Part shown: positions 8,070 to 17,506 of the stretch, one piece after another
Position numbering within the stretch: position 1 is the first letter of the stretch
Layout of the letters: every line of letters starts with the position of its first letter
Assembly: GCA_045531585.1 (NCBI GenBank)
Contig: JAZSEH010000022.1
Coordinates: forward strand, 43,764 to 107,763
Length of the DNA stretch: 64,000 nt
Reading direction: 5' to 3'
From: SIG587 sp045531585
GTDB lineage: Bacteria; Bacillota; Clostridia; Oscillospirales; Acutalibacteraceae
Notes under the pieces: generated by a model
Seen by the model: only the letters and a program-made list of their open reading frames with translations
Told to the model about the DNA's origin: nothing
Databases searched by the model: none
Made by a program: the position numbers and the translations under genes

Positions 8070-8999
8070 TTACTCCTGAAACATTTCGGTGGACAGGTAT
8101 CTGTCTCCCGTATCGGGTAAAAGCACCACTATTGTTTTATCCTTGTTTTCATCACGCTGTGCCAGCTCAATGGCGGCGGCAAGGGCAGCCCCTGAGGATA
8201 TTCCCACAAGTATGCCCTCCTTTATGCCTATAAGCCTGCCTGTTTCAAAGGCCTTTTCATTGGCTACAGTAATTATTTCATCATAAATTCGGGTATCAAG
8301 GACTTCAGGAACAAAGCCTGCGCCTATGCCCTGAATTTTATGCGGACCTGCTTGGCCAAGTGATAACACCGGACTGCTTTCGGGCTCCACCGCAACAATC
8401 CTTATATGGGGGTTTTGCTCCCTTAAATATTTTCCCGTGCCCGTTATAGTACCACCTGTACCAACGCCTGCAACAAATATATCCACCTGACCATTTGTGC
8501 CTTCATATATTTCGGGACCTGTGGTAAGGTAATGTGCCTCAGGGTTGGCAGGATTTACAAACTGTCCCGCAAGAAAGGCGCCCTCTATACTCTCACTTAG
8601 CTCCTGCGCCTTTTCAATGGCGCCCGTCATTCCCTTGGCACCCTCGGTCAGTACAACCTGAGCACCGTAGGCCTTCATGGTTTTTATGCGCTCCACCGAC
8701 ATGGTTTCGGGCATAACTATAATGCACTTATATCCCCTTGAAGCGGCAATGGCGCAAAGGCCTATACCCGTATTACCTGAGGTAGGCTCAATAATAATCG
8801 AATTTGGTTTTAAAAGTCCCTTTTTCTCGGCATCGTTTATCATATTAAGGGCTACCCTGTCCTTAACCGAGCCTGCAGGATTTAAATATTCAAGCTTGGC
8901 TATGACCTTGGCCTTAAGGTTATAGCTTTTTTCTATGTTTGAAAGCTCTAAAAGAGGGGTGTTGCCCACAAGCTGAGCAACAGATGTGTAAACAGCCAT
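8070..8999 (-). CDS. cysK: Cysteine synthase A (O-acetylserine sulfhydrylase)
   Basis: A 309-aa PLP-dependent enzyme that makes L-cysteine from O-acetylserine and sulfide. The N terminus YTSVAQLVGNTPLLEL and NPAGSVKDR with the PLP Lys46 are typical. TSGNTGIGL (about residues 73-81) binds the substrate carboxylate, and GVGTGGTITGTG binds the cofactor phosphate. GISSGAALAAA near the C terminus completes the fold. The start at 8999 is preferred over an upstream ATG at 9014, because GAAAGGAG lies at 9005-9012, between the two. No clear promoter was seen in the short gap to the upstream DUF4340 gene, so it may be read through from that operon. Confidence 0.95.
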   Translation of the reverse strand: MAVYTSVAQLVGNTPLLELSNIEKSYNLKAKVIAKLEYLNPAGSVKDRVALNMINDAEKKGLLKPNSIIIEPTSGNTGIGLCAIAASRGYKCIIVMPETMSVERIKTMKAYGAQVVLTEGAKGMTGAIEKAQELSESIEGAFLAGQFVNPANPEAHYLTTGPEIYEGTNGQVDIFVAGVGTGGTITGTGKYLREQNPHIRIVAVEPESSPVLSLGQAGPHKIQGIGAGFVPEVLDTRIYDEIITVANEKAFETGRLIGIKEGILVGISSGAALAAAIELAQRDENKDKTIVVLLPDTGDRYLSTEMFQE

Positions 9000-9019
9000 A
9001 ACTGCTCCTTTCAAAGATA

Positions 9020-9044
9020 AAGGGGAGGGATTTACCCTCCCCTT
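9020..9044 (-). terminator. Stem-loop between the DUF4340 gene and cysK
   Basis: Perfect 10-bp GC-rich arms AAGGGGAGGG (9020-9029) and CCCTCCCCTT (9035-9044) around ATTTA. On the minus strand it is followed only by TATCTTT, a poor U tract. It may therefore be a partial terminator or an mRNA-stabilising hairpin that lets some transcripts reach cysK. Confidence 0.5.
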
Positions 9045-9050
9045 ATTATT

Positions 9051-10658
9051 TTAGTTTATATCCAGCTTTTCACCTGCGGCTACCGTTTTGGCATAGCTCA
9101 TTATCTTTTTATACTCGCTGGAGGTTATCTGACCGAGGGCAGTACCGTTCATATAGTACTGATAGCGCTGGTCGGAATACTTTTTAAAGCCTAAAACGGT
9201 ATCAGCAGAGCCGTCAGAGTGTTTAAGGGTAATGGTGGTTTCGTAAGCACCTGAAATATTCTTAGTGTAATAATCAATCGTTACTATACCCAACATTGTA
9301 CGGTAATAATCCTGGAAATTTGAGGCTTCTATAGCCTTACCGCCTACCGAGATATCAAATTTCTCCTCAACCTCGTTTTCCTCGTCCTCGGGAGTATATT
9401 TAATATCAAAGGTATACTTTTCACTTCCGCTTTGAACGGTGTAGCTGCTCAAATCGTAAATGCCCTCAAGGAACATCGTTTTATAGTAGAAATCCGTAGC
9501 CTTACTGTCAATATAGGAAAGGGATGCGGTGGTCACCTTGCGGATAAGGGGATCGTTATCGGCAATTACTGCCGAGTAAGTATCGTCCACCTTGGCAAAC
9601 TTATAGATACGGGTCTGCTCACCAACGGTAATGGATACCGTGAGATAAGGGTCATCAAGACCGAATTCCTTAAGCTTTGCGGCGCTCTTATCAAAGGAGT
9701 AGGCGCCAACCGTTCCTATACCGCCGCCCACGGAGGACAGTATCTCAGATATATTATCTGCAGGGCGCCTTACGGGGGAGCTGATATAGTAATTTACGTA
9801 CTGGGAAACAAGACTTCCGTCATCCAGCTTTTCAATGGTAACGCTTTGGGGATAATTTTTACCTGTCAGGGTTATTTTATCAAAGGCGCTTATGGCATCG
9901 TTGGTGAAGTAGGAGGAGATAGTCTCTTTGTTTTCAATACCGCCTAAGGTGGTATTTATGGCGTAGTAGAGTGCATCCTCATACAGGCAGGAAATTTCAC
10001 TTTCTGCCACCAGATAAACCGCTTCCTTGCCTGAAATTTTAATATACACGCCGCTCTCATCGGGGGAGGTATCACCAATGGTGATGGTGTAATCAGCCAC
10101 CTCACCTCTGCCCTCAATCTGGGCAGTAGCCTTGGGGGTATCAAAGCCGTAATCCGCATCGGCATTATCCATTTCACGCAGTGCGGCAATGGAGGCTAGG
10201 TCGGTTGCGGTCTGTGAAACCGTGACGGAGTCTATAAGGCTTGCATCATATCCCTCCAGCTTCCAGACGATGGTGGATTTATCCTCATCGGAGCTCGACG
10301 TACTCTCCTCCACAGCAGAGGAAAGCTTAAGGGTATTATTCTTATAATTTATAGTAACGGACTCAAGATCGTCACTTGTAAGCTGAACAGCCATAAGGGT
10401 ACTTGATGAGGTGGAGGAGCCGTCATCCAAAACAGGGATAAGCTTTATAACGGCAATGGTACCGCCTGCAAGGATTGCAACGGCAAGAATTGCCGCCAGC
10501 ACCTTTTTCCACATACCACCTTTTTTAACCTTGCGGTCATTATGCTCCTGCGGAGCGGCAAATATGGTGGAAATTTCCTCCTCGCTTGTATCTTCTTCTG
10601 TAGCCTGAGTCTCGGTTAGGCTTTCCATTTCCTGATTGTTTTCGGGAAACTGTTCCAT
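9051..10658 (-). CDS. DUF4340 domain-containing membrane-anchored protein
   Basis: A 535-aa protein with a cytoplasmic acidic N terminus (about residues 1-45), one transmembrane helix (WKKVLAAILAVAILAGGTIAV) and a long extracytoplasmic beta-rich region. In that region the pattern of a repeated DUF4340 fold can be seen (YDASLIDSVTV, LREMDNADADYGFDTP, TITIGDTSPDESGVYIK, AVYLV, then a second round ending FAKVDDTYSAVI). DUF4340 proteins usually accompany GldG-type ABC systems. The ATG at 10658 overlaps the upstream stop (TAATG), and AGGAGG lies 12 bases before it. Its function is unknown; it may be an accessory subunit of the adjacent transporter. Confidence 0.8.
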   Translation of the reverse strand: MEQFPENNQEMESLTETQATEEDTSEEEISTIFAAPQEHNDRKVKKGGMWKKVLAAILAVAILAGGTIAVIKLIPVLDDGSSTSSSTLMAVQLTSDDLESVTINYKNNTLKLSSAVEESTSSSDEDKSTIVWKLEGYDASLIDSVTVSQTATDLASIAALREMDNADADYGFDTPKATAQIEGRGEVADYTITIGDTSPDESGVYIKISGKEAVYLVAESEISCLYEDALYYAINTTLGGIENKETISSYFTNDAISAFDKITLTGKNYPQSVTIEKLDDGSLVSQYVNYYISSPVRRPADNISEILSSVGGGIGTVGAYSFDKSAAKLKEFGLDDPYLTVSITVGEQTRIYKFAKVDDTYSAVIADNDPLIRKVTTASLSYIDSKATDFYYKTMFLEGIYDLSSYTVQSGSEKYTFDIKYTPEDEENEVEEKFDISVGGKAIEASNFQDYYRTMLGIVTIDYYTKNISGAYETTITLKHSDGSADTVLGFKKYSDQRYQYYMNGTALGQITSSEYKKIMSYAKTVAAGEKLDIN

Positions 10659-12256
10659 TATCTGTTCTTCCTCCTGATAAATACAACCACGCACATAACA
10701 AGGCAAAGTACAGGAAGGGTTACCATAAATATGATATTTATGGCGTTAGTGCCTGCCTGTGTAACCTTGCTGGAGTAGTTTTCGCTCTCGATTACCTTTT
10801 GTATAAAGGTCATGCTGTGGTCGGTCATACCCGTAGCATAGTTTGCTGTTTCAATTACGGCGTTAAGGTTGCCGTAGCCTATTTTCGTCCAATCCTCTTT
10901 TATCATATCCACGCTGGAGAAAGCAACAACGTAGCTGCTTTCCTCCTCTTCACCAACGTAATCGGTATGGGTGGACATTAAAATTGAAGGATAGGGACCT
11001 ACCTCTGCATCATCTGCAGGCTCCCAGTTATCGGGTGCATCAAGGGGAGCAACCACAGAGTAGGCACTTGTCTGGGCCAAAACGCTAAGGGTGCGAAGCT
11101 TGTCAATGGTATCAACCTGCTTAAAGGGAACGTTATTACCGCAGGCAAGATACTGGTTAAGATTAAACACCTCGTTTTCGGTGGGGGTAATTCTGAAGGT
11201 GGAAAGGTCTACCTGAGAAATAAGCATATTTACGTTGTATTCACGAAGTATACCCTTGTCTTGCTTAATTCCCCACTCCTGCAGGAATTCGTTAAGGTTG
11301 GGAAGTGCGGGGCTTTCGGTGCTGGCGAAATACATAAAGGAGCCACCCAGCTTACCGTCATTATCAAGGTACTCACTGATAACGTCCAGCTCACTGCCTA
11401 AGAAGTCGGACTTAGGAGCAACAACCATAACGCCGTCCACACCCTCGGGAATGGCATTAATAACACCTTCAACAGTAACTATTTCAAAATTGTTAAGCTC
11501 AAGGTTTTCCTTAAGGAAGGCAAAGGCATCCGCATTGGAATGGTCAGCAAGGAAGGCAATTTTCTTAACCTCCTCTGCAGTAACGGCGGCAATGGCACTG
11601 GTAAGTCTGCTTTCAAGACTTGAGCCGCTTACGCTGTAATAACCCATTCCGTAGGCCGCCATACCTGAGGTATCCTCAAGGGCGTAAATATCGGAGAAGC
11701 TTATTACCTTGTGGCGGTTTATATCACTGCCCGATTCAGCCTTAAAGGAGGACTCAACAAGAATGTCACCGTAAACAAGGGCGTCTCCGGGATATTTTGA
11801 TTTAATGGAGCTTCCTTCGGGACTTTGAATATCAACGTAGGATATTTTAATGTTGTCGTTAAAGGCGGCATACTGCTCAATAAGGCGGATGGTCTGGTTA
11901 TAGTACTCACCGTTCTGGTCCATAGCGGAATAGTAGGAAACGGCGTACTCGTTCATATATTCACTGTATCCGTCCTTAGTGGCAAGAAGGGTTATGGTAA
12001 TAGGCTTGGTTACAGATTTAATATACTCAACGTTTTCTTCACTTATACTGTTATCCTTGTTAAAGGAAATATCCACCGAAAGATTAAAACGCTCAGACAA
12101 GGCACCCATTAAAACGTTTATAAGAATGGTTGCCGCTATGGCCACGGCGGTAATGGCAATGGCGTATCCGCCACGCTTAAACAGGGCCTTGTTGCGAATT
12201 ACCTTTTTCTTTGGTGCCTGATTTTCAGCATCGGTGCTCTTTTTAAATAATTTCAT
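10658..12256 (-). CDS. GldG-like ABC transporter auxiliary protein
   Basis: A 532-aa membrane protein resembling GldG. A cytoplasmic N terminus is followed by one transmembrane helix (GYAIAITAVAIAATILINVL), a large extracytoplasmic domain with a glutamine-amidotransferase-like (IFT52/GldG) fold, and a C-terminal helix ending in FIRRKNR. GldG partners GldA (ATPase) and GldF (permease) in Bacteroidota gliding motility; in Bacillota the same set exists without gliding and its cargo is unknown. The start at 12256 is favoured because GGAG lies 9 bases upstream; a GTG at 12262 is too close to that site. Coupled to the next gene by TAATG. Confidence 0.8.
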   Translation of the reverse strand: MKLFKKSTDAENQAPKKKVIRNKALFKRGGYAIAITAVAIAATILINVLMGALSERFNLSVDISFNKDNSISEENVEYIKSVTKPITITLLATKDGYSEYMNEYAVSYYSAMDQNGEYYNQTIRLIEQYAAFNDNIKISYVDIQSPEGSSIKSKYPGDALVYGDILVESSFKAESGSDINRHKVISFSDIYALEDTSGMAAYGMGYYSVSGSSLESRLTSAIAAVTAEEVKKIAFLADHSNADAFAFLKENLELNNFEIVTVEGVINAIPEGVDGVMVVAPKSDFLGSELDVISEYLDNDGKLGGSFMYFASTESPALPNLNEFLQEWGIKQDKGILREYNVNMLISQVDLSTFRITPTENEVFNLNQYLACGNNVPFKQVDTIDKLRTLSVLAQTSAYSVVAPLDAPDNWEPADDAEVGPYPSILMSTHTDYVGEEEESSYVVAFSSVDMIKEDWTKIGYGNLNAVIETANYATGMTDHSMTFIQKVIESENYSSKVTQAGTNAINIIFMVTLPVLCLVMCVVVFIRRKNR

Positions 12257-12281
12257 AGTCACTTTCTCCTTCCGTCAGGCA

Positions 12282-12983
12282 TTACGACCAGCGGCGCTTC
12301 TCAACAGAGCGCACCGACAGGAAGATAAACAGGGCTGCAATACTAAGGAAATAAATTATATCGGCGAAATTCAGCACCGTTACGGTAAAGTTGCTGAAAC
12401 GGTCGATATAGGATATACCCTTTGCCACGGTGGTTATCCAATCAATACCAAAGCTTGAGGCAAAGCTGGTTACCATCATTACAACTATGTTGATAACAAT
12501 GGTTAGAACGGCAGCTATTACCGAGCTTTCGGTAAGGGAGGAAATAAACATACCTATTGCTATCATAGTGCAGCCAAGGAGCAGCATTCCGATAAAGCAG
12601 TAGATAAACTTAAGCCAGTTTGCGGTGGCAAAGAAGGATACTATAATCTGGAAAAGAATGGTGGGTGCAAAGGCAATTGCAAATACTGCAAGGGCGGCAA
12701 AGAATTTACCCATTATAACTGCAGTTACCGAAACGGGTGCAGTAAGCAGTATCTGGTCCACCTTCTGGCGTTTATCGTCACTGAGCATCTTCATTGTTAC
12801 GAAGGGGAGAACAAATATAACAACGGTGGACATAGATGATATAATAAGCGTTACGTCGGTACTACCCATTTGGTAAAGCATACCGAAGAACATACCCTCA
12901 AAAAACAGGAAGGCGGTTAAAACAATATAGCCGATAGGAGTAATAAAGTAGGCCTTTAATTCACGTTTAAATATTGCTAACAT
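12282..12983 (-). CDS. ABC-2 type transporter permease (GldF-like)
   Basis: A 233-aa permease with six hydrophobic helices and the short cytoplasmic N terminus (MLAIFKRELKAYFITPIGY) typical of ABC-2 and GldF permeases. It would form the membrane channel of an exporter-type or tension-transducing complex with the ATPase encoded just upstream. The start overlaps the ATPase stop (TAATG), giving tight translational coupling and presumably fixed stoichiometry. The cargo cannot be predicted. Confidence 0.88.
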   Translation of the reverse strand: MLAIFKRELKAYFITPIGYIVLTAFLFFEGMFFGMLYQMGSTDVTLIISSMSTVVIFVLPFVTMKMLSDDKRQKVDQILLTAPVSVTAVIMGKFFAALAVFAIAFAPTILFQIIVSFFATANWLKFIYCFIGMLLLGCTMIAIGMFISSLTESSVIAAVLTIVINIVVMMVTSFASSFGIDWITTVAKGISYIDRFSNFTVTVLNFADIIYFLSIAALFIFLSVRSVEKRRWS

Positions 12984-14053
12984 TACTGCTCATCCTCCTG
13001 TACTTCATCATTTTCTTCTGTGGCAACCTGTGTAACCACCACGTCGCCCTCATCATTTACCTCAATATGTGTTGCGGACTCTTCCTCGGTCTTTTCCTCA
13101 GCCACTGTAAGAACGGTGGGCTGGGTCTCATCGGTAAGACGCAGGAATATCTGCTCCAAGGTAAGCTCGTTGCTGGCAAGGGATAAAAGCTGTTTTTTAC
13201 GCTCTGCAAGACGACCGCTTATGCCTGCACGGATATCCATACCCGCCTTAGGTTCAATAGCATAATCAAGACTGCCTTCCTCGTGCTTGCCGAGGCAAAC
13301 AACACTTTCAACACCAAGAACGCTTTTAAGAACACCCATAACGTCCTTTTCCTCACCCACAACACGGGCGATAAGGGAGTGGTCCTTCGAGAGTGCCTTT
13401 GAAAGCATTTCGGGAGTATCGTCAGCAACGATATGGCCCTGATTTATGATTATTACGCGCTCACACACCGCCTGAATTTCCGACAGAATATGGGAGCTTA
13501 ATATCACGGTATGATTTTTACCAAGGCGTGCAATAAGATTTCTTATTTCAATTATCTGCTTGGGGTCAAGACCAACGGTAGGCTCGTCAAGAATAAGCAC
13601 GTCAGGATTTCCCACAAGGGCCTGAGCAATACCCACACGCTGACGGTAGCCCTTTGAAAGGTTCTTTATAAGGCGACCCTGCACGTGGTCTATCTTAACC
13701 AGCTTTAATATTTCGTTAATATGGGGCTTTTTAGGGAATTTAACCTTTTTAAGGTCATAAACGAAATTTAAGTACTCCAGCACCGTCATATCAAGATAAA
13801 GGGGCGGAAGCTCTGGCAGATAGCCTATACGGCGTTTTGCCTGCTCGGGACTTTCCATAATGTCAAATCCGTCAATCTCCACCTTACCCTGAGTCAGGGA
13901 AAGATAGCCTGTAAGGATGTTCATTATTGTGGATTTACCCGCACCATTGGGACCTAAGAAGCCGATAACCTCACCCTTAGCGATTTGAAAGCTAACGTCT
14001 TCAACCGCAAGGTGTGAACCGTACCGTTTGCTTAGTCCGGTTACTTTGATCAT
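12983..14053 (-). CDS. ABC transporter ATP-binding protein (GldA-like)
   Basis: A 356-aa ATPase energising the ABC-2 permease next to it. Walker A GPNGAGKST (about residues 36-44), Q-loop region GYLPELPPLY, signature LSKGYRQRVGIAQAL, Walker B VLILDEPTVGLDP and switch His in ILSSHIL are all present. After about residue 215 comes the usual extension of this subfamily, then an unusual strongly acidic tail of some 40 residues rich in Glu and Thr. The ATG at 14053 follows AGGAGGAATAAGT. First gene of a four-gene operon read from the promoter at 14158-14186. Confidence 0.92.
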   Translation of the reverse strand: MIKVTGLSKRYGSHLAVEDVSFQIAKGEVIGFLGPNGAGKSTIMNILTGYLSLTQGKVEIDGFDIMESPEQAKRRIGYLPELPPLYLDMTVLEYLNFVYDLKKVKFPKKPHINEILKLVKIDHVQGRLIKNLSKGYRQRVGIAQALVGNPDVLILDEPTVGLDPKQIIEIRNLIARLGKNHTVILSSHILSEIQAVCERVIIINQGHIVADDTPEMLSKALSKDHSLIARVVGEEKDVMGVLKSVLGVESVVCLGKHEEGSLDYAIEPKAGMDIRAGISGRLAERKKQLLSLASNELTLEQIFLRLTDETQPTVLTVAEEKTEEESATHIEVNDEGDVVVTQVATEENDEVQEDEQ

Positions 14054-14157
14054 ACTTATTCCTCCTATATTATCTGTATAGTTATCCATAAGAAATTTTA
14101 ACAGACAAATTTATTTATTTTGTAAACAAACTATTAACTATATACATAGTCTTAGAT

Positions 14158-14186
14158 ATTATACATTATAGACAGGATTTATTCAA
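14158..14186 (-). promoter_or_regulatory. Promoter of the GldA-GldF-GldG-DUF4340 operon
   Basis: On the minus strand TTGAAT (14186-14181), a 17-bp spacer and a perfect TATAAT (14163-14158). The 5' leader is about 100 nt to the start codon. It is back to back with the mnmE promoter, whose -35 box starts only 9 bp away. Confidence 0.75.
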
Positions 14187-14194
14187 GTTTTTTC

Positions 14195-14223
14195 TTGCCG
14201 TAGAGGTGATAATATGTTATAAT
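14195..14223 (+). promoter_or_regulatory. Promoter of mnmE operon
   Basis: TTGCCG at 14195-14200, a 17-bp spacer and a perfect TATAAT at 14218-14223, 35 bp before the GTG start. It should drive mnmE, mnmG and rsmG up to the terminator at 18187. Confidence 0.75.
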
Positions 14224-14257
14224 TTTCTTGTATTTTTTTAAGTTAAGGAGTTTTGCC

Positions 14258-15619
14258 GTGTTTTCCACTACAGTTGCCGCCGTATCCACCCCTGCAGGCA
14301 GCGGAGGAATTGGTGTTATCCGCATTTCGGGGGAGGATGCAATAAAGGTTGCAGACTCTGTTTTTAAAAGTATTTCAGAAAAGAAAATATCCGATATTAA
14401 GGGCTACAGTGCCCTTTACGGTGAGTTTTACGACGGGGAGGGCCGCATTGATAACGGCGTTGCCCTGCTTTTTCGTGGGCCCAAAAGCTATACCGGTGAA
14501 ACGGTAGTGGAGCTTTCCTGTCACGGTGGCTCGCACATAGCTAAAAGACTGCTTCGTGCTTGTCTGGAGGCAGGAGCACGTGCGGCAGGCCCCGGTGAAT
14601 TTACAAAGCGTGCCTTTTTAAACGGCAAGCTTGACCTTATTGAGGCCGAAAGCGTTATGGGGCTTATAAGTACCACCAACGACCAGCAGTTAAGGCTTAT
14701 ATCTGCGGCACACACGGGTAAAACAAGTAAAAAAATAGAGGAAATAAAGGCACGGCTAATTGGTATTGCTGCGGCTGTAAGCGTTAGCGCCGATTATCCT
14801 GACGAGGAGCTGCCCGAGCTGCAGTCAGACAGGCTTGAAGGTGACCTTACCTCTGCCCTCGCCACCCTTGAAAGGGCCCTTAAGGAATATGATGCAGGCA
14901 AGCTTTTAAGAGAGGGTATTGATACCGTTATTGTAGGCAAGCCCAACGTGGGAAAATCTACGCTTATGAATTTATTAAGCGGTACCAACCGCTCCATTGT
15001 TACCGATATTGCAGGCACCACGAGGGACGTTATTGAGGATACCGTTACCTTAGGCTCCCTTACCCTGCGCCTTGCTGATACCGCAGGTATACACGCCACA
15101 GGAGATACCGTTGAATCGGCAGGGGTTGAGCTGGCAAAGGCACGTCTTGATGCGGCTCAGCTTGTTCTCACAGTGCTTGATGCCTCCGCTCCCCTTGATG
15201 AGGACGACCGTGATATTTTAGCCGATATTAAGGACAAAAACAGCATTATAATACTTAACAAGACCGACAAAGAACAAAAAATAACTGAAACTGAGCTTGA
15301 AGGCTTTAACGTTGTTCCCTTTTCTGCTAAAAACGGGCAGGGCCTTGAGGCTTTGCAAAGCGAGATAGAGCGTATTGCCGATACCGCCTGCCTTGATGCA
15401 GGTGCGGCGGTGCTTATAAGCGAAAGGCAGCGAGAATGTGCTCTGCGTGCCAAACAGGCCGTTGAGGGCGCCCTTGAGGCGGTAAGGCAGGGCTTTACCG
15501 ACGATGCGGTGGGCATTTGCATTGACGATGCCGTTGCTGCTTTACTTGAGCTCACAGGCCAGCGTGTAACCAACGAGGTTACCGATGAAATATTCAGAAG
15601 CTTTTGCGTAGGAAAATAA
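14258..15619 (+). CDS. mnmE: tRNA uridine-5-carboxymethylaminomethyl modification GTPase MnmE
   Basis: A 453-aa GTPase that, with MnmG, modifies wobble uridine 34 of several tRNAs. The N-terminal folate-binding domain opens with TVAAVSTPAGSGGIGVIRISG. The helical domain is interrupted by a G domain with GKPNVGKSTLMN (about residue 227), DIAGTTRD and DTAGIH, and NKTD. The C-terminal FCVGK carries the catalytic Cys motif (CxGK). The GTG at 14258 is chosen because AAGGAG lies at 14245-14250 and gives the normal 453-454 aa length. An in-frame TTG at 14228 overlaps the promoter region. Confidence 0.97.
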   Translation: MFSTTVAAVSTPAGSGGIGVIRISGEDAIKVADSVFKSISEKKISDIKGYSALYGEFYDGEGRIDNGVALLFRGPKSYTGETVVELSCHGGSHIAKRLLRACLEAGARAAGPGEFTKRAFLNGKLDLIEAESVMGLISTTNDQQLRLISAAHTGKTSKKIEEIKARLIGIAAAVSVSADYPDEELPELQSDRLEGDLTSALATLERALKEYDAGKLLREGIDTVIVGKPNVGKSTLMNLLSGTNRSIVTDIAGTTRDVIEDTVTLGSLTLRLADTAGIHATGDTVESAGVELAKARLDAAQLVLTVLDASAPLDEDDRDILADIKDKNSIIILNKTDKEQKITETELEGFNVVPFSAKNGQGLEALQSEIERIADTACLDAGAAVLISERQRECALRAKQAVEGALEAVRQGFTDDAVGICIDDAVAALLELTGQRVTNEVTDEIFRSFCVGK

Positions 15620-15631
15620 GAAGGTGTTTTT

Positions 15632-17506
15632 TTGAGTTATTTTGCAGGAAGCTGTGACGTTGCGGTTATAGGCGCAGGTCACGCAGGCATTGAGGCGGCG
15701 CTGAGTGCAGCTCGCCTTGGTGTTAGTACCGCTCTTTTTACAATAAATTTAGACCTTGTGGGAAATATGCCCTGTAACCCCTCCATAGGTGGTACTGCAA
15801 AGGGACACCTTGTAAGGGAGATTGACGCTTTGGGCGGTGAAATGGGCAAGGCGGCGGATGCCACCACCCTTCAAAGCCGTATGCTGAATCTGGGTAAGGG
15901 CCCTGCGGTACATTCCCTGAGGGCACAGATAGACCGCCGTGCCTACAGCACCTATATGAAGCACGCTGTGGAGCTGGAAAAAAATCTTACGGTAAAGCAG
16001 GCTGAGGTAGTTTCCCTTGAAAGGGATAATGAGGATTGGCTTATTGAAACCATGCTTGGGGCACAGTACCGCTGTAAAACGGTAATACTTTGCACAGGTA
16101 CATATTTAAGGGGTAAAATTTACGTAGGTGAGGTAAGCTTTGAAAGCGGGCCTGACGGAACATTCCCTGCAAGTCGCTTAAGCGGGTCCCTTGAAAAGCT
16201 TAATCTGCCTCTGCGCCGCTTTAAAACAGGTACCCCCGCAAGGGTGCTTAGAAGCAGTATTGATTTTTCCAAGCTTGAGGAGCAACCGGGAGATGAAAAT
16301 ATTGTACCCTTCAGCTACCGAAGTGATTGTGAAATTAAAAACTCGGTAACCTGCCACATCTCCTACACAAACGATGCCACCAAGCAGATAATCCTTGACA
16401 ACCTGCACCGCTCCCCCTTATATGCAGGAAAAATTGAGGGTGTGGGACCACGCTACTGTCCCAGCATAGAGGACAAGATAGTCCGCTTTGCCGACAAGCC
16501 CCGACACCAGCTGTTTATTGAGCCCTGCGGTGCCGATACGGAGGAAATGTATCTGCAGGGTATGTCCTCCTCCCTGCCGGAGGAGGTACAGATAGCCTTT
16601 TACAAGACCATACCCGGACTTGAAAAGGTTGAGGTAATGCGCAACGCCTACGCCATTGAGTATGACTGCATTGACCCTATTGCCCTGCGCCCCACCTTAG
16701 AGTTTAAGGAATATTCGGGTCTTTACGGTGCAGGACAGTTTAACGGCTCCTCCGGTTATGAGGAGGCCGCCGCACAGGGTCTTGTTGCGGGCATAAATGC
16801 CGCCCATAAAATTTTGGGGAAGGAGCCCTTTACCCTTTCCCGTGCATCCTCCTACGTGGGCACCCTTATTGACGACCTTGTTACCAAGGGCTGCTCCGAC
16901 CCTTACAGAATGATGACCTCACGCTCAGAATACCGTTTGCTGCTCCGTCAGGACAACGCCGATGAACGGCTTATGCCCACAGGTCGCGCTTTAGGTCTTA
17001 TTGACGATAAAACCTGGGCTGATTTTGAGGAGCGCCTACAGCAGAAAAGGGATGAAATAAAGCGCCTTGAAAAGACCGTTATTGCACCCTCAGGTGAGAT
17101 AAACGCTCTCCTTGAAAGCGCCGGCACCGCACCCCTTGACACAGGCGTAAAGCTTGCCGATTTAATAAAAAGGCCACAGCTTGATTATTATATGCTTGCC
17201 CCCTTTGACAAGGGCAGACCCCTTCTCCCCCGTGAGGTTACCGATAAAGCACAAACCGAAATAAAATACGAGGGCTACATCACAAGACAGCAGGCACAGG
17301 TAAATGAAATGCTACGTCTTGAGGGTAAGAGGATTCCTGCCGATATTGACTATAACAGCGTTTACGGACTGCGCCTTGAAGCGGTGGAAAAGCTAAACAA
17401 GGTGCGCCCTGAAAATATAGGACAGGCCTCCCGTATTTCGGGTGTTAGCCCTGCAGATGTTTCGGTGCTTATAATTTATCTTGAAAAGGTGAAAAATAAT
17501 GATTGA
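15632..17506 (+). CDS. mnmG: tRNA uridine-5-carboxymethylaminomethyl modification enzyme MnmG
   Basis: A 624-aa FAD-dependent partner of MnmE. It carries the dinucleotide-binding VIGAGHAGIEAALSAARLG at its N terminus, then NMPCNPSIGGTAKGHLVREIDALGG (given here in part), the CTGTYLRG segment and a C-terminal helical domain that binds MnmE and tRNA. The length is typical. No ATG is available in the right place: a TTG at 15632 follows AAGAAGGTG and gives the expected N terminus, so it is taken as the start. It lies 12 bp after mnmE and overlaps rsmG by 8 bp. Confidence 0.97.
   Translation: MSYFAGSCDVAVIGAGHAGIEAALSAARLGVSTALFTINLDLVGNMPCNPSIGGTAKGHLVREIDALGGEMGKAADATTLQSRMLNLGKGPAVHSLRAQIDRRAYSTYMKHAVELEKNLTVKQAEVVSLERDNEDWLIETMLGAQYRCKTVILCTGTYLRGKIYVGEVSFESGPDGTFPASRLSGSLEKLNLPLRRFKTGTPARVLRSSIDFSKLEEQPGDENIVPFSYRSDCEIKNSVTCHISYTNDATKQIILDNLHRSPLYAGKIEGVGPRYCPSIEDKIVRFADKPRHQLFIEPCGADTEEMYLQGMSSSLPEEVQIAFYKTIPGLEKVEVMRNAYAIEYDCIDPIALRPTLEFKEYSGLYGAGQFNGSSGYEEAAAQGLVAGINAAHKILGKEPFTLSRASSYVGTLIDDLVTKGCSDPYRMMTSRSEYRLLLRQDNADERLMPTGRALGLIDDKTWADFEERLQQKRDEIKRLEKTVIAPSGEINALLESAGTAPLDTGVKLADLIKRPQLDYYMLAPFDKGRPLLPREVTDKAQTEIKYEGYITRQQAQVNEMLRLEGKRIPADIDYNSVYGLRLEAVEKLNKVRPENIGQASRISGVSPADVSVLIIYLEKVKNND

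Noticed and set aside
8534..8925. Short + strand frames opposite cysK
   Set aside because: They lie antisense to a clear cysK and show no start signals or family resemblance.
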